In this document: positions 8,615 to 12,767 of the stretch, in pieces
How the letters are laid out: the number at the start of each line of letters is the position of its first letter
How positions within the stretch are numbered: position 1 is the first letter of the stretch
Assembly: GCF_000003605.2 (NCBI RefSeq)
Contig: NW_003150755.1
Location: forward strand, 981,141-993,907
Source: Saccoglossus kowalevskii
Lineage: Eukaryota; Hemichordata; Enteropneusta; Harrimaniidae
DNA length: 12,767 bases
Direction of reading: 5' to 3'
The notes under the pieces: model-generated
What the model was told of the DNA's origin: nothing
Seen by the model: only the letters and a program-made list of their open reading frames with translations
Databases searched by the model: none
Made by a program: the position numbers and the translations under genes

Positions 8615-9397
8615 GTAAGACAAACAGCTTTTATTCACCAACATTGAGAATTGAAGTAATTGATTGCAAATTGTGTGTAATAATATTTTTGACACTCGAC
8701 GAATCAAATGATGTTAAAGCTATTGGAAAACACAACAAGTAAGCTAGATATATATTTTCAGTTAGATTCTATGATAAGTGGATGAACTATCCCATTTAAA
8801 GAAATACACATTATGGTGATAATTGAAAGCCATAAAAAATCTAATGTATGCATTCAAATATTAAAATCCAACCTGATAACAGTTATTACCTATCTCATCT
8901 CTTCCAGTTAATATTTCAAAATAACTTAATGACTTCACATCAATGAACTCGGGATTTCTGCGCATATCAACTTTGTGGAAATGGGACTATGAAGGATCAA
9001 ACTAACCTTTTCTGTCCCCAAAATGATTAAATGATAGTATCAGGAAATTGTGACTTATTTTAAAATAGTACAAAAACATTATTGGATTACATTAAATTTG
9101 TACGAATTCTTATAAACGATTCCTATTGAAAGAAAACTGATCTTGTATCTAAATTCACAATTATCTGCAAATAAGAAATGTGTTTATAGGCTACTACATA
9201 TCGCTAACAAAATTCGATCGCATTCGTCGTTTTTAGCGTAAAAGAATACCTTGCATACGGACAACTCTTTACACGAAGAACCTTCCCCGGACTATTTGAA
9301 ACCAAAATTATTGTTGGAATATAAGTTCTTCGCTGATTTGTAGAAATTTGGAAAACACGTTTCTTATCCCCTTCTTGTACGTTTGATCCGTATTTTA
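8615..9397. other. Stretch with no supported gene
   Basis: No convincing exon was found. In one frame, 9242-9340 and 9344-9484 are both open and split by a single TAG (33 and 47 codons), but the peptide matches nothing I know and the second part overlaps the non-coding repeat at 9398-9560. Confidence 0.4.
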
Positions 9398-9560
9398 TAT
9401 GGTGACCGCCATATAATTAATATCGATGAATTAATTGAATTTATTTCATTATCACTTGTATGCCAGATGACTGTGTCATGGTCATAATAATATAAAACCA
9501 TTTCTCATATGTTAAACGCAATCAAATCATAGTTTATCAGACATCCTAACGGCTTTGTGA
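9398..9560 (+). repeat. Third, partial copy of the element tail
   Basis: This stretch aligns co-linearly with about 3738-3925 and, over part of its length, with 5474-5590. Shared with the left copy are GAC.. CCA.. TAA.. GATG, AATTTATT, ATCAC..GT, CTGT..TCAT, TCATAATAAT (9482 and 3831), AAACCATT, and a later TAG..T..TCAG run. I saw no recombinase-region match in the several hundred bases upstream, so only the 3' part of the element seems to be present. Confidence 0.5.
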
Positions 9561-10065
9561 TTGGTCATTGTATTATTATTAAAATGTCATCCATCAGCAA
9601 TCATCAACAGATAGTGAGCTTATTTGGGAACTGGGCTTTGTAATTCGTGATCCATGTATTTTGGTTGTAATGATCTATGGTTGAGTATGTTCTTTGTACT
9701 ATAAAAGTAATTAAAAGGCGGTGATCGTCGCGCGGCGCGTGTTCGAATTTCATGTAAACAAACAATGTATTTTACAAGCAATGTGTTCGTCCCATAACGA
9801 ACAGTACGCGGTGCAATTATTTTTAACAACGACCCTGGATTGGTGAATACATAATTAATTAATTGCTTTATATGTCTTCATCAAACATGCTAGACATACG
9901 AGTCTTGGCGTAATTTTCAAGCCGATATTACGTTAAAAATTTAATATATGACACATAGCTTAACTAATTAGATAATATAAGTGTTAACACATTAATTTAT
10001 TATACAGATAAACAGGCATAGAACAAAATTAACAACTTAGAACAAAGGTAAGTTTATTGATGCTA

Positions 10066-10102
10066 CTCGGTGCGACAATGATGCTATAATTATTGCACCG
10101 AG
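10066..10102. repeat. Strong stem-loop, 14-base stem
   Basis: CTCGGTGC at 10066-10073 pairs perfectly with GCACCGAG at 10095-10102, and the stem continues inward through GACAAT/ATTATT (one G-T pair and one C-A mismatch) to a 9-base loop at 10080-10088. It is the strongest compact hairpin I found. Pairing stops outside the stem. Confidence 0.65.
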
Positions 10103-10644
10103 GACAGGAACAGAACACTACTATCGCGATCGACGACGACAACTTATTTTTTTAAAGCTACAGGCTACGGGAGTAGACCCCCTCCCCCAACAATAATATG
10201 TAAAGAAATACATGTTATTATTGCACTGTTAAAGGATCTCGATTTACACTTTAATTGTATTTGAGATATTTGTGTTATTCAATAATTCCGTGTGAATGTG
10301 TAAATGTACTATTCACATACATGATCACATATCAGTTTTTTGTATACATATATACTCTATTATTCTGCTCTAACCCCAAACCACAACTCAATTATATTTC
10401 TCCCAAAGATTACTATGCCCTAAATAGTAATCCATAGATTTTTCAATCAAAGGGATTATTCGTGTACGAGCACGAGGAAATGCCCTAGAGGTTGTCATCA
10501 CATACAATGTTTAGATAATGCTACTTGTGACTAGTAATCCAAGGTTATATAGATTAAAGGCACCGATCATAATCCATAGTGAAGTTGAATCACAAAGTCG
10601 CACCAGTGTGTCACTCCCACTAAAAATAAGTTTAAATACTGAAT

Positions 10645-10661
10645 AAGGTAAAAGTTACCTT
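10645..10661. repeat. Short perfect hairpin
   Basis: AAGGTAA and TTACCTT form 7-base perfect arms around a 3-base spacer. No function can be assigned. Confidence 0.4.
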
Positions 10662-12185
10662 TTAGGAATTTCCATGCTACTTTTCCCACCTCAAATAAAT
10701 TACGTTCTATTACATTACATTCAATCGATATTCTCATCAATTCTCTTCTTCAAAAGCCCATTTATTCATATTCAAAAAAAATTTATTCAAGACACGTCAG
10801 GTGTACATATTCGGTTGGCAACAATTTTTGGGCAGTCTTTCAATGTGACAATCAGCCCACATAATGTCTCATACGATTTATCTGTATATCATCAAATATT
10901 ACGCATGCGTATTACACATGTATGGTTTTTGACATTATCATTGAAAATTGAAATGCGACAATATTGTTTTTGCAGTTCATCATATATATACTGTAGCTAA
11001 GAACGTGCGTTGCTTTTATACTGTCCATTTTTTTATTTATTAGCGGCGTCTATTCTTATACAAAACGCACAACTATGTCTCTTTCCATGACAAATAAAAT
11101 TTACATATACGGGACAGTTTTGAGTGTGAAACGTGGCTACAATGTTTCTGAACATTAGTACACAAATCTGTCTCATCCCGCTATCTGAATATGCAAAGTA
11201 GCACAAGACAATGCTCGTCTGCTTATATTACATTACTGCTAACATTATTTACTATATAATTGTGTAACATTTAGTTTCTCAGTAACGAAGCGTTAGGTAA
11301 TAACCCACCATGAAAAAAACACGGCCAGAACTACAGTCACAATGCGAGAACTTCTCAGTATATGAAAATTGATGTGAGCAATAACGAACACTTTCGCGTG
11401 CTCATCTTCCATTTCCTTCGCAACATAATCATACAGACAAGGGAAATAACAGTGTAAAAATCCTCAACCCAATATCCTTGCTGCAGATTCAATTTCCATT
11501 CAGCCGCATACAACTCAATCAATAATTGTCCGAATCCGCGTGCATTTTCTACTTGTTCGGGTGCTTGAATTGAGCAACTCCCCTAATTAACACTAGCTTA
11601 TGAATACTATCGTTATTGCCGTGTATAATTGGCTGGCGTTATATTTCTACTGCCGTATAGCGTTCTAGTAGTGAGTTGTTGCAGTAAGAAGCGATAAATG
11701 GATAATTCGACGGTATATAACTCGATACTCGCCCAAACAGAGAATACTAGATTCAATAACAAATGGAACATTTTCGTTATCGGTTTTAAATACAATCACT
11801 TGGTTGCCTACTTATGTTCGTGGCTCTTCTTACATCCTTGGTGGAAACTGTACACACTATTTACTTTAATAGATAACTATTTATGTAATAAATATCAACA
11901 ATGTGTTTAACATATGCACGACTATTTGCATCAGAACTTTGGTAAAAGCAGTATATTACATTTCAGTAAAATACATTCGTTTAATTAATGCGTGACGTCG
12001 TCAAGTTTTAACACATTAGCATAATAGTTTTATTATTGATTTTATCACTCAGTTCGATCCCGTATACAAGAACTCTTACAAATGCAGGTGTATCACACAA
12101 TGTCGGGGACATGTGACCCTGGTTGGAGTGAGTGTGGTAGCACCACGATAACCTTTACATATTAAAGGATATTCAATACAAATCC

Positions 12186-12208
12186 ATTTTATTTATTTAT
12201 TTATATAA
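12186..12208 (+). repeat. Short (TTTA)n microsatellite
   Basis: About four head-to-tail TTTA units are followed by further A/T sequence, a simple repeat typical of A+T-rich animal DNA. Confidence 0.6.
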
Positions 12209-12675
12209 ATATTCATTTATATGTGTGCGTATGCGATATAAACTTATGGAATTAAATTAATGAAGCCATTTCAAACGAAACAACTGCATACTTCGATTGT
12301 AAGGCATGAATGCGTGTTCCGATGAAACACGGCCCATTATATTTATTTATTGGCCACAGAGGAACGACATTATCAAGAATCGAAAAAAAATCAATAAGCT
12401 TCTCACATTAGCAATAAAGCTAAGTGAGTGCACTGCTATTCGAATGCTAGTATCAGAGGAATCTAGTAATTGCCGACAATCAATAGGAACGTGGGTAATT
12501 CACGATGTTATAAAATGTACAGCAAAGGGAAATACATAATTAGGGTGGTTAATGTGACTGTTAAAGCAACATATAGTCTTAACGCTCGCTTTATGTTTCC
12601 GAGTGACTGACAACAAACATGTGTATATTACACTTTTCTTATTTTCACATAAATGTGTCTGAATTAATTCATATA

Positions 12676-12687
12676 TATTCGCGAATA
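12676..12687. repeat. 12-base perfect palindrome
   Basis: TATTCGCGAATA is its own reverse complement and sits in A/T-rich flanks, with another palindrome, GAATTAATTC, at 12661-12670. It could be a protein-binding site or chance. Confidence 0.4.
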
Positions 12688-12767
12688 AATATATAGATAT
12701 ATAAGATTAGAGAAATCCATACAAACATTACGAATAATTGTTTAATCTAGCGTTAAATTGTGAATAA

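Larger units (their letters stand above)
9561..12767. other. Right-hand stretch with no recognisable gene
   Basis: Open frames at 9620-9829 (-), 10255-10437 (+), 10674-11000 (+, 108 codons), 11613-11795 (-), 11698-11910 (+) and 12306-12539 (+, 77 codons, Lys-rich) carry no motif I recognise, no flanking splice pattern and no signal peptide I can defend. Any of them could be an exon of an unrecognised gene, but chance is the simpler reading. The visible structure is the hairpins listed separately, a pyrimidine tract near 10176-10187 and (TTTA)n at about 12188-12206. Confidence 0.5.

Noticed and set aside
9242-9484. Two adjoining in-frame open stretches split by a single TAG as a decayed gene
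   Set aside because: The peptide matches no family I know, and the second half overlaps a repeat whose other copies are not open in this frame. The lengths are near chance for this composition.
9710-9760. tRNA-like B box (GTTCGAATTTC) next to a CpG-rich run
   Set aside because: There is no box A at a sensible distance and no cloverleaf pairing.
10066-10120. miR-92-like microRNA precursor
   Set aside because: The seed word is present, but the pairing is only 14 bases with a 9-base loop, and the would-be mature 3' part is unpaired outside the stem.
10674-11000. 108-codon open frame on the plus strand
   Set aside because: It has no recognisable motif, signal or splice context, and its composition follows the A+T bias. 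Kept only as a mention in the regional note.
1-12767. CRISPR arrays, rRNA genes, full tRNAs or bacterial-type operons
   Set aside because: No regularly spaced repeats, no rRNA-like conserved blocks, no tRNA fold, and the split gene structure is eukaryotic.

Overview
This window looks like nuclear DNA of an animal, most likely a marine invertebrate such as a mollusc. The DNA is strongly A+T-rich, by eye about two thirds. It has no operon-like packing or bacterial ribosome sites, its genes are split by short GT-AG introns, and it carries decayed transposon sequence. The species cannot be fixed from the sequence. The mollusc-like guess rests on a small secreted C-type lectin and on a tyrosine recombinase of the Crypton/DUF3504 type, both expanded in bivalves and other marine invertebrates.

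The one intact gene lies on the minus strand at 2479-1228. It has four coding exons joined by three consensus introns (phases 1, 0, 1) and encodes a 150-residue secreted protein: a signal peptide plus one long-form C-type lectin domain. Three of the four exons are under 40 codons long, so a simple ORF scan misses the 3' half of the domain. The only long open frame over exon 3 is in the wrong frame and mimics a membrane protein. The fold signature is complete, but the calcium/sugar site 2 is not: the EPN/QPD slot reads YPT and the WND motif reads W-R-N-D.

Right of the gene (about 2990-5600) are two co-linear, diverged copies of one mobile element. The right copy (about 4387-5600) keeps a readable but broken tyrosine recombinase catalytic domain at 4581-4917. 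The left copy (about 2990-3930) is more decayed and keeps only alignable anchors. A third partial copy, matching the tail of the element, lies at about 9398-9560. Another transposon relic, possibly piggyBac-like, may sit at the left edge on the minus strand.

The rest (about 5600-9400 and 9560-12767) has no gene I can recognise. It holds short hairpins, a small tandem repeat, a tRNA-like box pair, a low-confidence CUB-like exon candidate at 8460-8614, and A+T-rich sequence with chance-sized open frames.
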